A DNA stretch of 64,000 bases from Phaffia rhodozyma (GCA_014706385.1 JACGZH010000004.1:682001-746000), one strand, 5' to 3'. Shown: positions 45,061 through 58,650, counted from the first letter of the stretch. Numbers and translations are program-made. The notes: a model not told the origin generated them from the sequence alone.

Positions 45061-48000
45061 ATGGACAAGAAAGTATTAAAACTACCACTCAATAAGAAGG
45101 AACTAAAAGGTATCGACTCTTCGAGAAGTCCTATGGGCACGACAGACGTTCATAAAGAGACCATCATTGCGGATCCCAATCTGGCTCAAGCCGGTACGAC
45201 ACCCATTACTGTCGCTCCCACTATTACAACTACTACATCGAATCATTCGGGTTGTTTATCGGATGATGACGATTCTCATGCATCCACCTCGTCCTCCACC
45301 TCAAATGTTGTGACCGAGATGGCATCTGTTTCATCTCCGCTTTCACAACGGCAGCCAGCCCTTCTACCACTTCAGATGATATCCACAGCTCTATCCATCG
45401 GACCAACACTCCTACCTCCAAGGCTATCAAATCTGATCACCGCTCTGTCCCTCGCGACAAAGGTGTCCCTCCGGGCAACCGCGTTCTTTATCGAAGCCAT
45501 TCTCGAATCAGCTAGGTATTCTACCAGTCTAGGGTTCGGTCTGACTAGAAGAGCGTTGATCAGTGCTATCAGTAGCGCGAGAACGTTCTATGTCGTCAAA
45601 GAAGGTCTCGATTGGGCAGGCGAGAAGGTTGCCGGCAAGGTCGTTCCTGGGCTGAAGGGAAGAGATGACGCTTTTCTGAACGTGTTGGACCGGTACACAA
45701 ACCTAGGGATCTACTTGATCACACATACTCTTACATTGGCAGAGTTGTTTGCAGTAAGCTCTCTCTTCTGTTCGCTCGGCACATACATCGATCTGAATTC
45801 CTAGATCAAAGAGGGAGAGTGATCGTCCTTAGAGCTCATCTGTCATCATTCTTCTTTCTTTGTTTGGGGCCCCTTTCTCTCCGACCTTCTCTCTGCTCAA
45901 CTTCCTCCTTGAAATCCCAGATGTCGGGCTTCTACCTGACGTTCTCTACGTTGCACACCGGTATCGCCGCCGCCCAAGAATCCGTCTCGTTGTTTGACGG
46001 GATTTTTGGGTCCAACGAGACATCTCGAGCATTAGGTACGTTCCTTCTTTTACCACAAAGTTTTTTTTTCCTTTCCCCTATCCCGTTTCGCTAATCGAGT
46101 GTGATATTCTCATTGGTTATCGATGTCGCGCGCGGGATGATGGATTTCTTCCTGTAGCGAGTATCGTCACCTTGGTCAGAAGAGAATTCGGAAAGGACGA
46201 ACGATCCAAAAAGGGAACAATCTCTGGGTTGACAGCGTTGACGAAAGCGTTGACGGCGTTCGCCTGTCTTCAGAATGCCACCTGGAGAAGAACGGCCGGT
46301 AGCATCAAACAAAGAGTGTTCGTGTTTCTGTTCCTACCTCTCTACTCCTTTCCATCTTGATCTTCACTCTGAACGTTCAGCTTGGAAAGAAGAAACTGAG
46401 ATGGATATCGTTGTCTTGTTCATTAGATTGGTTGATTGTGTGGTCGTAGGAGAACTAAAACAAAACCTTGAAGACCCAGCTTCCAACACACAACACCATC
46501 GTGCCAACTCTGGATCTATTCAAGCATCCAAAGGTCCATCGGAACCGGTAAATCCAGTTTCATCGCCGGTACATTCATCCCATCAACGACGTCCATCAAG
46601 GTACAGCATCGATGAGGAACCATCGTACTTGTTGACGGATGTTCGGTCCGTCCTTGCAGATCAAGAATCTACTACTCCGACGAGATCGGATCAACATCCC
46701 GATAGACCTCCGCCAGAGACAAATCCGTATGTTGTCGAGAATGAAGATGACGAGGATATCAGCGGTGAGAACGGAAGAGGGAACAGAGAACAAGACGATG
46801 AGGACGAGATGGTCCGGAAGCTCAGTATCTTGGTAGGCGATGACCCGGATGATGTTGTCGATACATTCCGGCCAAGAGATACAGAACGCAGACAGCCCTG
46901 GATCGAGAGAAGGGCGCCAAAGCGGACGAGGAGCGACCTGAGTAGAGATTCCCATGAAGGATTCAAGCGGGATCGTTTATCTTCTGGAGAAGAGTGGGAC
47001 GACACAGAAGATGTCGAAGAAGGAGACTCCCTATATGAGATCACCGAGCAAATCACAGAACACATCACCGAAACCAGAACGGTTGAACATTATAATCCAG
47101 AGACCTACCAGGGGTTTTTCGGTCTAGGAAAAGACAATGCCAGACTCGGTTCATCTCCTTCCTCAAATCAAAGGTCGATCGGTTCAAACATATTTGAGAC
47201 TCCTTCTTCTACGGAAGAAGAACAAGATTGGGTCGAGGTTGAAGCTACGTTGGGGATCGCCCCTGCCCAGCCTGATGGCCCCAGGAACTCTTACTCTCGT
47301 ATTAGATCTCGAATTCCAATATCATCCGAACCATCTTCTACTTCTTCTTCCTCTCCCATCTCATCCACGGCCTCTTCACCGTCTACCTCGTCATCTTCTA
47401 GCACATCTACCATCAAGCTTTCATCCGTTCCAATTAGTCAACCTACAAACAGACGGTCTATCGCCTCGCAGGCCTACAATGACGCGTTCCAGCACCCCCA
47501 CAAAAACTCGGCAAGAGTTCAGGTGATTCTCAAGACTATCACTCGAAAGCTATTGGAGAAGAAACGGACAGTTCGTAGACTGCCAACTGAAGAGACGAAC
47601 AGAGGAGAGTACATGCTCGAGACTGAACTATCGGTCGAAGGGAAAGATGGTCGAGCGATCAAGAAAGAACACGACGAAACGTCTGATGAGTTGGTGGGTG
47701 AGTTGAAGATAAAGAATAGGTTGGATCCGATGACTCCTCCGCCTAGTCCAGAGGTCTATCGGGCCCCAAGCTCTTTCGATAGGCGGGACAGTAGCAAAGG
47801 CAACGGCGGCGATGGTTCTCGTTGGGCAGTTGATTGGGAGAACAGATTTAACCGAGCGACTGAAATGGATAGAGAGGAGGAAGAAGAGGTCAGACAACTG
47901 ACCGCATTCCCGTTAGACCCTAGAGCGCAGATGGAACAACATTATCCGTCGCCTTCCACATCGACAGATTCGGGCGAATCCGATTCATCGATGTTGACGT

Positions 48001-51000
48001 CAACATCCATCTCGACGTTATGGCCCTCGAAGTCCCCTCGCTCCTTTGTTGAGTCACAATCCGAAGAAAGGGTGTCCCTCACGCCGTCAAAGAAGGTCAA
48101 GAGGTGCCCAAAAAGCGCTTGCGCTGACCCCATGAGTGATGGCAGTCTGGAATCACCTGCGACTGTGTCAACTCGTTCCGCTTTCGTCGACTTGGATGCG
48201 GAGCTGCCTAGTATAAATAAACTGAGAGTTCAAGACGATCGTTCTCAGTCTTCCTCCAACGCAGAAACACCGGATGGTGGGCGCAATGGATACGTCTCTG
48301 ATAGTTCGAGCCCAAGGATCAACTCTCGCGCCCATGTTCGACATGGCACCACTGAGCAAGGTCATACCAAGACAAAACCGAGAGTCCATCTACCACCGCC
48401 TTTATCACCAAGTTCCAATTGTAAAACCCGATCGGTTTTAACCCAAGAATCCCACTATTCCTCGACAACCCAGGCAAATCCTGATCCAGAAGCATATCCT
48501 GCTGGACTGTTTCCGTACGATCATCTCGTCAGAAACATTCACAAGTTTTGTAGGTATTCGAGCGCAGCGTACGGCCAAAATTTCTTGAGGATCTTGGGAA
48601 TGGGCCAGACGGATTTTATGTTTCCGAGTACCGGAAGATACCATGCCAACTCCTGGGGTACGTTTCCTTTCAACGCGTAGTTCTCTTTCTGTGAGGCAGA
48701 ACCATGGGCTTATCTTTTCTTAAACTCTGTAGCTTTTGCCCAGCACACAAATATACCAATCGATGCGCTCCTACTGTCCTCATATGCTGATCCGACCCCT
48801 TCTGCGGCGGACGAGAAACTCTCGCCGCTCGTTCATTACATTGCTGTTGACCATGATGCTAAAGCTATTGTCCTGTACGTCCCTATTTATTCCTCGCTAC
48901 TTCCTGTGTACTTTGAACTGTGAGCGCGAATGTTCAAGAGCTCTTTTTGATGTACCTTGTGGGTTTCTGTTCAATAGAACCTGTCGTGGTACCCTGTAGG
49001 TCCTTGGATTTCCTCCTGTTGTGAATCATCCCTACTGTAGAGCTCATCCTATTTTCTTATGTACAGTGGTCTTTCGGATGTTTTAGTGGATTTGACATGC
49101 GAGTACAAGCCAATCCCTGTCGAAGGCGGTGAGCCCGATGGGATCTATATGGCGCATAGTGGGATGCTCTACGTAAGAGATATCTCTTTTCTTCTTGTTA
49201 TCTAACGCAACATTTTCGACGAAGCTTATGTATCGCTTATGTTTCTTCGGATAGTCTGCGTCAAGACTTATGAACAGCAGTAGCACCGTTCATGAAACGT
49301 TCGTGTCTTCATCATCTTTTCCCCTGTGACTTTACTTCGTGTCTCCTATCTTGATCTTTGAAAGATGAAGCAGCATGGACTAACAGTATTGGCTTCGAAA
49401 TGAGATTTAGGATCAAGCAGGCTTTAATCGACTATCCTGCTTATGGTCTTGTGTTGACCGGCCATTCTCTTGGTGGTGGGGTAGCCGCGTATGTGTCTCT
49501 GTTCTTTGCTCTTTACATCTGATAGTTGAAGGCAACTTTCTCACACATCTTCTCGACGCATAATTACACGTCGTATATTCCTTTTCAGACTACTCTCCAT
49601 TCTGTGGTCCTGTCCTTCCGAGTACTTTTCGAACAACCTTGCTTCGCACGAATCCGTGGGCCCGTATCCGCCGATCGGTACTAAATTCGTGACCAACATA
49701 TCTTCCGGTCTTCCTGCTGGACGACCTATTCATGCCTATGTCTATGGACCTCCTTGTGTTGCTTCGTCCGATCTGGCCAAACATACAAGAGATCTGATCA
49801 CCTGCGTCGTCCGTGAGTTTTGTCACCTTGATCGAATTACAGAGCACAATATCTATCCAAACAACGCATTTCTAGACTAATGAGCATATTTGACCTCGTC
49901 TGCTATGGACTCTCTCTTTTGTGTTTCTACAGAGGGAAATGATATTGTCCCTTCGTTGAGTCTCGGCACACTTCGAGATTTTCGGAACGTTGCTTTGACA
50001 TTGAGCGACGAAGGCAACATTGCTGAAGAGATCGTCGGTCGGGTCGTAGGTATTTACCAACGTCGACTTCGCGAAAAGTATGGTCCGGTTCTCCTCAAAG
50101 GATCTACTCAACAGGACAAGCCAGTGCCTACATTGAAAGCCCTACAAGCTGCTGAACAAGCCGAGAGACCGGAAGTTGTCATCACCCGAGAGGAACTAGC
50201 GAAGGGCCGAACAAGAAACTATGCAAAAGACACAACGTACCAGGACTCGACGTTAAGGCCTGAATATCCCGGTCCTGGCGAAGCCAGAGATGATAGAATG
50301 GAGGCAGAGGATGAAGATGAAGACGATAAAAAGATGCTGGACGATTGGTTCTTTTCGCTAATCAAGAGTAAGCATCTCGTTTTGACCATGAGCAGATCTG
50401 TTGGGGCTTCAAGGACTTGACACTTATCGTTGGCTGATCGTTTCGTCCGGTATAGCTATGCGAGCCGATATGGACAATGACAAGCTCTACCCTCCCGGTC
50501 GGGTTTATCAGATGGTATGTCTATTGACCATGTTCTGAATGTCTTGCTTCTGATCATACACTCACCCGTCTGTTTTTGTTGGAACGTGTATAGGAACATT
50601 GGACGGTATTTGTGACTGATAAACATATTCCAGGATCTCGGCACTCTGTCTCGCCAGACAAGAAGACGTCCAAACATAACTCATCTCATAAGGAAGCCCA
50701 CCGGATTGTTCTCAAAGCAGTAGAGGATGTAGAGAAGATGTTCGGAGAATGTATGTTCCCTTCTCATTATTCATTTCTCTTATTGAGAAAGATCTAGCTG
50801 AACATCTTCTTTCTTCCTTCTGTTCTTCTTCAGTGACATTCTCACGATCGATGCTTCAAGATCATGTCCCCTCCAGATACGAACAAGGAACTCAGCTCCT
50901 CTATGACGTGAGTCATTCTTCATTATCACAACAAAGTCGAATTACATAGTTTGACAAACGATCAACCGTCTGGCGGGAACCTTTGTCTTGCGATGTATAG

Positions 51001-51021
51001 GGTCTATTTGGAATGTGGTAG
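45061..51021 (+). CDS. Class 3 (diacylglycerol-lipase-like) serine lipase, very large
   Basis: The start at 45061 gives MDKKVLKLPLNKKELKG. The N-terminal part (to about 46.4 kb) has amphipathic helices: LLPLQMISTALSIGPTLLPP, YTNLGIYLITHTLTLAELFA and LTKALTAFACLQNATW. A long disordered, acidic Ser/Glu-rich region follows (46.45-48.4 kb, over 600 residues). The lipase domain starts near FPYDHLVRNIHKFCRYSSAAYG and AFAQHTNIPIDALLLSSYAD, then LVHYIAVDHDAKAIVL, GLSDVLVDLTCEY, MAHSGMLYSASRLM, and the nucleophile elbow DYPAYGLVLTGHSLGGGVAA. Then come HAYVYGPPC and EGNDIVPSLSLGTLRDFRNV (catalytic Asp). The C-terminal exons read VYQMEHWTVFVTDKH and SMLQDHVPSRYEQGTQLLYD, with a His candidate in DHVPSRYE, stop 51019-51021. 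The order GHSLGGG, YGPPC, NDIVP, DHVPSRYE is that of sn1-specific DAG lipases. It probably releases monoacylglycerol or fatty acid at a membrane. Confidence 0.85.
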
Positions 51022-51587
51022 TCAAACCTTTCTAGTTGCCATCTTCTATCGTAGTCTATCTTAGTCTATCGCCTCTTTCTAGCTCTACTTACTCATGTTA
51101 CGCTCTCTCCGTCGCAATCCAACTAGCCTTGTTCATATATCTATTCCAGTATCCTTTCCTTCCTGTCTCCCTTCCTCTTTCCCTTCCTCTTTCCCTTCCT
51201 CTTTCCCTTCCTCTTTGAACCAGAACATGTAGTCACCGCTGTATCTTATTCTTTCATTTTGTTAAACTACTTGCACCTAACACTGTATCCATCCAATTCT
51301 CCTTGCTGTATTCTCTCCATTTACGTTTTGTTTTTAACGAATTCACGACAAACCCATGGTAATGACTTTGTTATCTATTTAAGTTCTCGTTCAAAGTATA
51401 GTTCTATTGCTTTTACTAAGTCGGCTTTGTTCTTGCTTGGGCATCTAGACGTCAAAGAAATCAAAGAGCAGATAGATTAATATATGTTCTGATCAGATCG
51501 GCTCCCGATTGAAAGGGGAGCCGACGGAGAGGAACAAAGGGGAAGATACTTACGAGACAGAAATTGATTTCAAAAATGATACCAAAT
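51022..51587. other. Convergent 3' region with TTCCTCTTTCCC tandem repeat
   Basis: The gap between the lipase and Ku70 3' ends. A 12-base unit, CTTCCTCTTTCC, repeats about four times at 51165-51217. The rest is T-rich, and no gene is seen. The exact Ku70 stop, and therefore the right boundary, is uncertain. Confidence 0.5.
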
Positions 51588-54500
51588 CTATAACTCGATA
51601 CTGAAAACGTGGTTATTTTTCCCCGTTTGTTTATTTTCATAAAAACTTTCAGAGTCAAGGAAGCCCTTTGATGAAAGAAAAGAAAGAAAACAGACGGAAC
51701 ACAAAGAACGGATTGTGGTTCTCACTGTTGATGAAAGTCTTCCCGCTCGGTATTCTTCACGAACCGAAGCTATGTCCATCTCCCGAGCAAGCTACCGGGA
51801 AAAGGATAAATGAATCAACGGCACGGATCAAACCAGCCGATTTATCGGATCCCATCAAAGACCCGAACATGGGATCGAGAAGAAAATTGACTAACACTCT
51901 TGGTTTTCTTAGCTGAAACGAGGGCGTCGTCACTGTCATCCTCGATTCCAACTTTCCTTTTTCTAGGCTTTTCAACCGTCTCAAGTATTCGTTCGTCTTC
52001 GAATAGCCCTTCCTTGAATTGTTTCATGAGTTTCCCAGCCCGCTAGTGAATATCGATACAGAACGAATGCGGTACATCAGATCCGAGACGTCGTGAAGAG
52101 GGAGAGTTTCACTTCCTTTGATCGCTTTCGCTTTTGATGTTGATCACTGGGGTACGAAACAAGAAATAGACGACGAACCTTAATCATGTCTTTCGCTAAA
52201 GGTTCTGTCTTATCCTGAATCCGCTCAGCCTCTTCTTCGCCGAATGGCTCATCGAATGCGATTGCTTGAAGATGTGCATTATACCTGGATAGAGCTAGGA
52301 ATATATGATATATATAGGTTGAAAATCAGGTGATCAGAACAAGGATGAGTTGACAGACCGGAGCTTGGACACCTTACTAGGGTTTGGGAACTGTTCGGGT
52401 AGATATCGATCATCCTTCTGGAGTTTCCTGATGATGTTTCGCATAGTTTCAACGTGCATCTCATCCGCTGAACAAATCCAACAACAACACACTTGAGCCT
52501 ATTCCAAGAACATTGAAGAAAGTAGTATGAGACCTGCGAGGGAACAGAAAGATCTGCGCGCACCATCATACGAAGCGTTTTCCTGAGCCTCCTCAATCTT
52601 TCTTGGTGGTCCTCTAATATCGTCCTTGAACGGCAGAGGGACTAGATGGAACCCAGGTGCTTTGTCCTGTCTTTCGTCTTCGTCAAATGTTTCCTCCTAT
52701 GCTCGCGAAAGATGTGAAGAGAGAGGTAGAAGATAAATAGGACGTGTAAGCCTCGATCGTAATCGAGTCGAATTGAACAAGGTTATACCTGGGGAATTAG
52801 AGCGCAAAAGATGGGCATTGAGCCCTTTCGGAAGAGACAAAGCCCCAGACCAATCTTATCCTTCTCTAATAATGTCTTGTTAAGCGAGGCAAATGTTCTT
52901 CGGGAGCCAGTATAGGTCTGAAGATAGAATTAACATAGCAGTAACGATAATGATAAGGAACAGGATAAGTGGATATCACATGCGCGTTTACATAAGAGGT
53001 GGTGATCACGTACATGCTCGTTCGGGAAAATGAAGTAGCTGTTTTTGATGTTCATCTCAAATGTCAAGAATGATCGGCTCACAAACCCTAGGATACTTAT
53101 CCCTGGTCATGTGTATCATTCGCCGGGACAGATCCAATGAACTATTGAGGCACGTACGTTCACTTGAAAAAGTATTTAGATATGCAACTTACCGGGTGAT
53201 ATACCTAAAGACTTGAGTTGGCTTATTTCTTCCAATGAATACGTTATTTGCTAGAAGGTAGCAAGACCGTGATGAAGACGATAATTAGTTACTCTCTAGC
53301 CAGGACCAATGCGTAGAACAGAATGAGAATAGAGAAGGGCACAAATAGAAGAACAAACCTCCGGACGATCAGACTCTGACTGTTTTCCTTTCCCTCTATC
53401 GACGATATCTGACTTTTTTTCCTTTTCGGACTCTTCGATGAGCTCCTTTGTACCGAAGCCTTTGTGCTCAAGGTAGTCTTCCTGGGCTGCTGACTGGGCT
53501 GCATAATCTCGTTGAAGTGGAGGGGCTGGGTCGCCCAGTTTATTATGTCTAAACGTCTGCCGAAGGTTCTCCGGATCAAATGCATTCTTTACCTATCCGA
53601 GATAAGAAGGAGGAGGTTTGTTGACAACGGACAAGAAACTTGGAGTGGAGGCGCAGATGACTGAGTGAGGAAAACCTGAGCACTAACCTCTGTATCTAGC
53701 GAGTCGTAATATTCAATTTGAGGAATTGCTTCCAAGCAGACTTCGCCTGACGCGTCCGTCATCTTTGTAGCTGATTTCTTAGCCTGGACGATATGCGCAT
53801 ACCTTATTTTCATACCAAGCAAGAAAGCCCTCTCTGATGAGCATATTCTCGGCTGTAGTATTACCTTCTTTCTCTAGGAAAAAGGGGGACTATACCCTTG
53901 GATACCGATAACGAGTTGTCTTCTGACCTCCCTGGGTGAGCTTGAATCTCCAGAATCTTTCTTGCCTGAACCAATGATCATTGGGAGAGAAAATATTGCT
54001 CGTTTGCTAGTCTGACGAATTGTCATCTGTGCCAAGAGCTCTCTGAAGTCGACTAGGCCTTCAGAGGCCGAGATGAATTCGGTTTCGATCAGACCTGTTG
54101 ACCCTATACTCAGATTGGGTTCTATCCCCGGTGGTGATAATACGCTCTGAGATGGAGAAGACAGAAGAAAAGGTGGCGAACATTAATGTCAAACATTCTA
54201 GAAAACAGGGAAAAGACAAGAAAGAAGAAAGATATCAAATGTACCTGCCAGAATAAATCCACATCGAACAACTTTTCTTCGCTCCCAAGCAAAAACGGCA
54301 CAACGCTAGCTCCTATCGTCTGAAGATCAAGCAGATGCGTCTTGGCGGCCATTACAGCTTGACGAGCCTGATTCGGATCGTCTAGATGCTTCATCGGGTT
54401 GTCATCGTCCGTGACTAAGAACACTCTTCTAGATCCTGTGCGGATGTTCCTGTGTTCATCGGTAAGGATATGAAAGTCAGCAGAGAGAGAAAGATGCGCG

Positions 54501-55374
54501 CTAAAAAAACAGAAGGGAGTTAGAGAAAGATGTTGGTGCTCACGCTGATCGGAACGCTCCGTTACAATGACTAAAGAGTTGTCCTGGAGAAACTGATGGT
54601 TGATCTGAAGAAAGAGGAGGGAACGTCTCCTGGAAGAAGTCCGGGTTACTTTCTTGATCTGATGCCATGCGAGTTAAGTTTTCCGGGACATCAGTACATC
54701 GATCTCGTCATTTCAAGACTAGTTTAAAGATTTACGATCTGATAAATCGATCAGGTATTTGATAGGCTCTAGGTCGAGCGAACCTATTGGGATGAGCGTA
54801 TAGATCCCTTTGGGGTCGGTCATGTGTTGTTCTGTATCATCCAGATCCTCGCGAGGTTCTTTCCTCTTTGTTTGAACAGAGCCAAATGTTCCGAGGCAGG
54901 AGATAATCGTCAGACCCGGCATTCGTTTGCTACAGATTAGATCAAAGCTAGACAGTTAACAAACCGTGTTGAAAATCACGACCCCAACTAGATCCGATGG
55001 TGAGGTTAAGGCTTTTCCTTTCATTAACTCTATAGCACACCTCAACGAGCCTTCGAAGAACGAGGCTTCTGGCCGATATTGTTCTGCTTTGGTCTCTTGA
55101 TCTTGGTCCGATTGAGGTTCATGCATTGTGGACGAAGCATCTATACAGATCAGCACAGCATCTCTTGAAGAGGCCCTGTACTGTCTTGCGGTTCGTGGGT
55201 TGTTGTTGTTTTTTTTTAGGGAAGGTTTTGTTTAGTGAGACCTGACTGGCAAGACAGGAGGGGAATGAGAGGAAGGGAGTGGAGAAAGGGGAACGGGAAA
55301 CATACGTCCTCTTCCATGAGTTCTATATCATCAGGTTCACCTTCATCTATCCAGACGTCCGATCGTAAGGCCAT
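51588..55374 (-). CDS. KU70: Ku70, DNA double-strand break end-binding subunit
   Basis: About a dozen exons read right to left. The first is 55374-55306 (MALRSDVWIDEGEPDDIELM). The Ku70 N-terminal vWA-like domain follows: YRASSRDAVLICIDASSTMH, FFEGSLRCAIELMKGKALTS, DLVGVVIFNT and a serial block around GIYTLIPIGSLDLEPIKYL. Next are RRVFLVTDDDNPMKHLDDP, VVPFLLGSEEKLFDVDLFWQ, DFRELLAQMTIRQTSKRAI and the beta-barrel exons (IPQIEYYDSLDTEV near 53.7 kb and TYTGSRRTFASLNK near 52.9 kb). These identify Ku70, which forms the ring with Ku80 that threads onto DNA ends in non-homologous end joining. The C-terminal exons (KLMKQFKEGLFEDERILETV, a basic stretch RKRKVG, and DIASVREEYRAGRLSS) were followed to a stop near 51588. 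A clear SAP domain was not seen, and an alternative stop lies at 51461. Confidence 0.85.
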
Positions 55375-55646
55375 CTGTCTCTCTTCCTTCTTTACCAGTA
55401 CAGCACTGGCCAGTGATGATGGTGATCAAGTTTTCCGGAGGTGTATAGATGATGGCCAGGCCAATATACGAAAGATGATAAGCGAGATGAGAACGGAGAT
55501 ACGCCTCGACGCGTTTTAAAGACGCGTCGAGATCTAAAATCGAACGGGCTCTCATAGCAAGTGTGTCCATAGGGTCTCTGTACCCACATGATGAGTTTTC
55601 TCTTGTGATTACAACATACGTATACATATATATGATCTAGATCATC
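55375..55646. promoter_or_regulatory. Ku70 upstream region with a perfect inverted pair of ACGCGT boxes
   Basis: This 272-nt gap lies between the Ku70 start (55374) and the 3' end of the next minus-strand gene. CTCGACGCGT at 55505-55514 and its exact reverse complement at 55522-55531 flank a 7-base AT-rich loop. The pair sits about 131-157 bases upstream of the Ku70 ATG. ACGCGT is the binding core of MBF, which drives G1/S genes for DNA replication and repair in yeasts. Confidence 0.6.
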
Positions 55647-56599
55647 CTAATGATTCCTTTTCTTCCCATCTTCGTTTTCAGTCTTTCGGTCGACTTTACC
55701 TAAGGGTCCGAAAGCCAACCTACCATAACCCTTAACGAGTCCGGCAGCGCCTCCTCCGAGCATCACTCCGAAAGCTGCACAACCTCCTATGAGTGCGATT
55801 AGAGGTGAAAGCACTTCTATTATCGAGTATGATATGCGGTAAGGAAGTACGATGGATAGGTGAAAGAGGTAGCCAATTGGGAGGGTGATTGGGAGGAGAA
55901 TATATGTCAATATGATATAGAGCAGTCTCAACAGGGAGAGAAAAAAGCTGCCGAGACCAAGAAGGGCAGCAAGTAGTATCTCTAGGGAAGGTTAAAAGAG
56001 ACGTCGGTTTGAGTGATATGTGTCAAGAGAGACGAAAAAGCTAGACACTTACGTTTCGAGGCGGTCTTGGCTGTATCTTCCGCTGAACCCTCTGTCAGAG
56101 CAGCTTCTATAGGTTCGACTTTCTTCTGCTCCGTGTTAAAGTGTTGACGACTGGTTAAAAGGCGCTTCTCATGGGCTATGAATTCTACCAGATCATCCCA
56201 TTTGTCTTTGGCGGGTTCGACCGACAGCGTCACCGGTGGGTTCGATTGATGGGTGACCGGAGATGGCGCAATGGGCGGCATGGTCGGATGTCCGGCGGAG
56301 GAGACAGACGAACCAGACGTCACGGCAGCCACTCCGTTCTTGATAGCTCCCGTAGCTGTCGAGGAAGAGAATGTCCAGACGACTGAACACGGTAGGCAGA
56401 AGGTGTGAGAGGTTGTGTTGTGTTGTGATAGAAGACAGGCAAACGTCAAAAGTCTTCCGATTGTCTATCACTCACTCAGAGGTACACAAACCGACCAGGC
56501 TATCAACGATTTGAACCTGGACAGCGATGGAGGGTTTGCTCGTGCCAACTTGTGAGCCCTACGACGTGTTGCTTTTGCTATCGGCGGTGTCGAGGACAT
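55647..56599 (-). CDS. Three-exon membrane protein, function unknown
   Basis: Exons 56599-56476, 56382-56053 and 55981-55647 are phase-consistent and give 262 residues. It begins MSSTPPIAKATRRRAHKLAR, then a first hydrophobic segment SLIAWSVCVPLIVWTFSSS at about 34-52. A Pro/Ser-rich and then charged middle follows (DKWDDLVEFIAHEKRLL). A strongly hydrophobic block comes at about 153-190 (LLAALLGLGSFFLSLLRLLY, YILLPITLPIGYLFHL) and a glycine-rich segment at 205-235 (LIALIGGCAAFGVMLGGGAA). The tail is basic and ends in KKRNH. Long helical hairpins followed by a Gly-rich helix recall ER-shaping proteins, but I recognise no family and give no function. It is in tandem with Ku70, downstream of it on the map and upstream in transcription. 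Confidence 0.7.
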
Positions 56600-57829
56600 G
56601 ATATGTTTGCTCTAGAGATTGGAAAGCTACAAAGATGGAGGAGATTATCTCAACTGACTATCTGGCTATGAGAAAGATGCTGGCAGGAATGACGTTTGAT
56701 GTAACCAAGCACAGCATCTGTTCGCTTCGCGCGATGTACAAGAAGCTGTGCAAATAGCTGTGTACGGCAACGTATCTTTCGATGATTTTATTTAGATCCG
56801 AGCTATCGAAGTTTTCGATCAGATGCCGGCGATATTCCCGGCTGATAGATCTGAGACCTTCCGGGTGCACTCCGGACCCCGGGACATCGGAGATGGTTAC
56901 TGATTGTGTAATCACCCTCTAATTCCTGTGCGTCTCTCCGGTAAGTCGTTCGGGATCGGATAACCGAAACAGAAAATCAGCCGCCGTACCCCAGATTGAA
57001 ATTGCTCGTGAACAGGACGGCCATGAAAAGCAGAAAAAAGAAATAAATAAATAATATGGACTTGATTGAAAATGTAATGAGAATAATATAGTGAAAAACC
57101 TTGGCCGACTGCGTGGACTGAGCGTCTTTTTTACACAGTCACTTGCCACCTTTTTTCTTTCTCTCGCTCGTCCTTTCGCCTAGAATATCCCCGCAGGTGT
57201 TTCTCGTTCTCTCGTTAAAGTGCCTTCTTTCTTTTTCTCGGTTCCTTTATTTCAGCGCTCCCCTTTCTAGTTGGTCCATGTTGAAATGTCCGGAGGGCAG
57301 TTTTCGATTTCTCATTCCCGCCGGCGGCCCGAATTCAGAACGCCAGCCCGGGCATAGGGAGATTTTGATCACGGGCAGTTGACTGTCACGGGACCATACG
57401 TACACACTTTTCATGCCCATGCTGCAATAATCATTAACATACCGCGCACAGATTGGCACACGGATCCTACCCGCTCGTTCAAAGCCGTGGCCTCCCTTTC
57501 TTCTCGGCATCCTTTTCGTTTGAGTATCCCATCTTTGCCCGAAATCATCCCGAAACATGTGCATCTATTTTTTCCTTTCATCTATATCGCCAGGCATTGA
57601 TAGAATAAAAGAGTGAGAGAAGATGTATATTGTGTCCGAGCTTTATCTTTTGTCTATATAAGCTGGCTTGACCTTCCTGGTCTGCCAAAGAAGCCCCTCT
57701 CTTCTCTACCAACTCATGTTGACATCTTCTGTCGGACCCAACTTCCCATACAGGGAAGACGGGGAGGGAGTCTCAACGTCTCTCTCCTATCAACCCAAAT
57801 CATTTACCCTTTGTGGCCAATCAAATCAC

Positions 57830-58650
57830 TGCTTTTGCTTTGCTTCCAATCAGCGATTCTGCCTTTTTTAACTCTGCTTCGCACTCGCACTCGCACTCGC
57901 TTTCTGTTCCGCATCGCTCGTTCTTCGCACTTGTGAGTGTACTCGCTTGTCGTCTTTGCATTCCAAAAAAAAATTACTGAAACTTCATCAAATTTCTCAA
58001 TCTGATAGGCTTCAACCTTGCTTTCATTGTCATGTGTTTCAATCTGCTTTCCCAAATCTGCTTGGCTTAGCCTACGAATTATCTTAAAAGGTACGGCGCC
58101 TTTCTCTATCCTTCCCTCTCACATTCGTCTTTACTAACATGTACTTGTCGTTCTATCAATTCAGCGCTTTATTCTCTGCGCTAGGAAATTTGAGGCGCTA
58201 TCTCTTTCGCTTTTGCTTTCGATTTTGCTTTGTTCTCTTTGTTGCTTCTTGCCCTCGAACCCTGCTTGGCTCATTTATGCTTGCTTTTTTCGCTCTGCTT
58301 TACTTGCTTGTGATATTCGTTTTGCTTCCACCATCTTCCTTTAGCCTAATTTGATTTTTTGCTTTTCCGTCTGCCTGCTTTCATTGTGCTTATCTACTTC
58401 TCGTCTGTATCTTGGTTCTCTTTGCTCGCTTTTTGCTCACATGGCGCTACCATCGTTTCGCTTCCTTCGCATTTGTTTTCTGCTTTTGTTACCAGTATTA
58501 TTTTTCGTAATCGAATTTGTTTCTGTTTTAGCTTCGCACCCTCGCATTCGTTCATCTGCTCCTTTTGCTTATACCTTACAACTTGCTTTTCCAACCTTGC
58601 TCTATCTGCTTTCCTAATATGCTTTACCTGCTTTATTTGCTTCCTATCTT
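57830..58650 (+). repeat. Degenerate TGCTT/CGCTT low-complexity tract
   Basis: Pyrimidine-dominated sequence with irregular recurrences of TGCTT, TTGCTT, CGCTT and TTTTGCTT. The same flavour occurs at 44400-44740. No perfect period is visible, so it is a biased tract rather than a classical tandem repeat. Confidence 0.55.
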
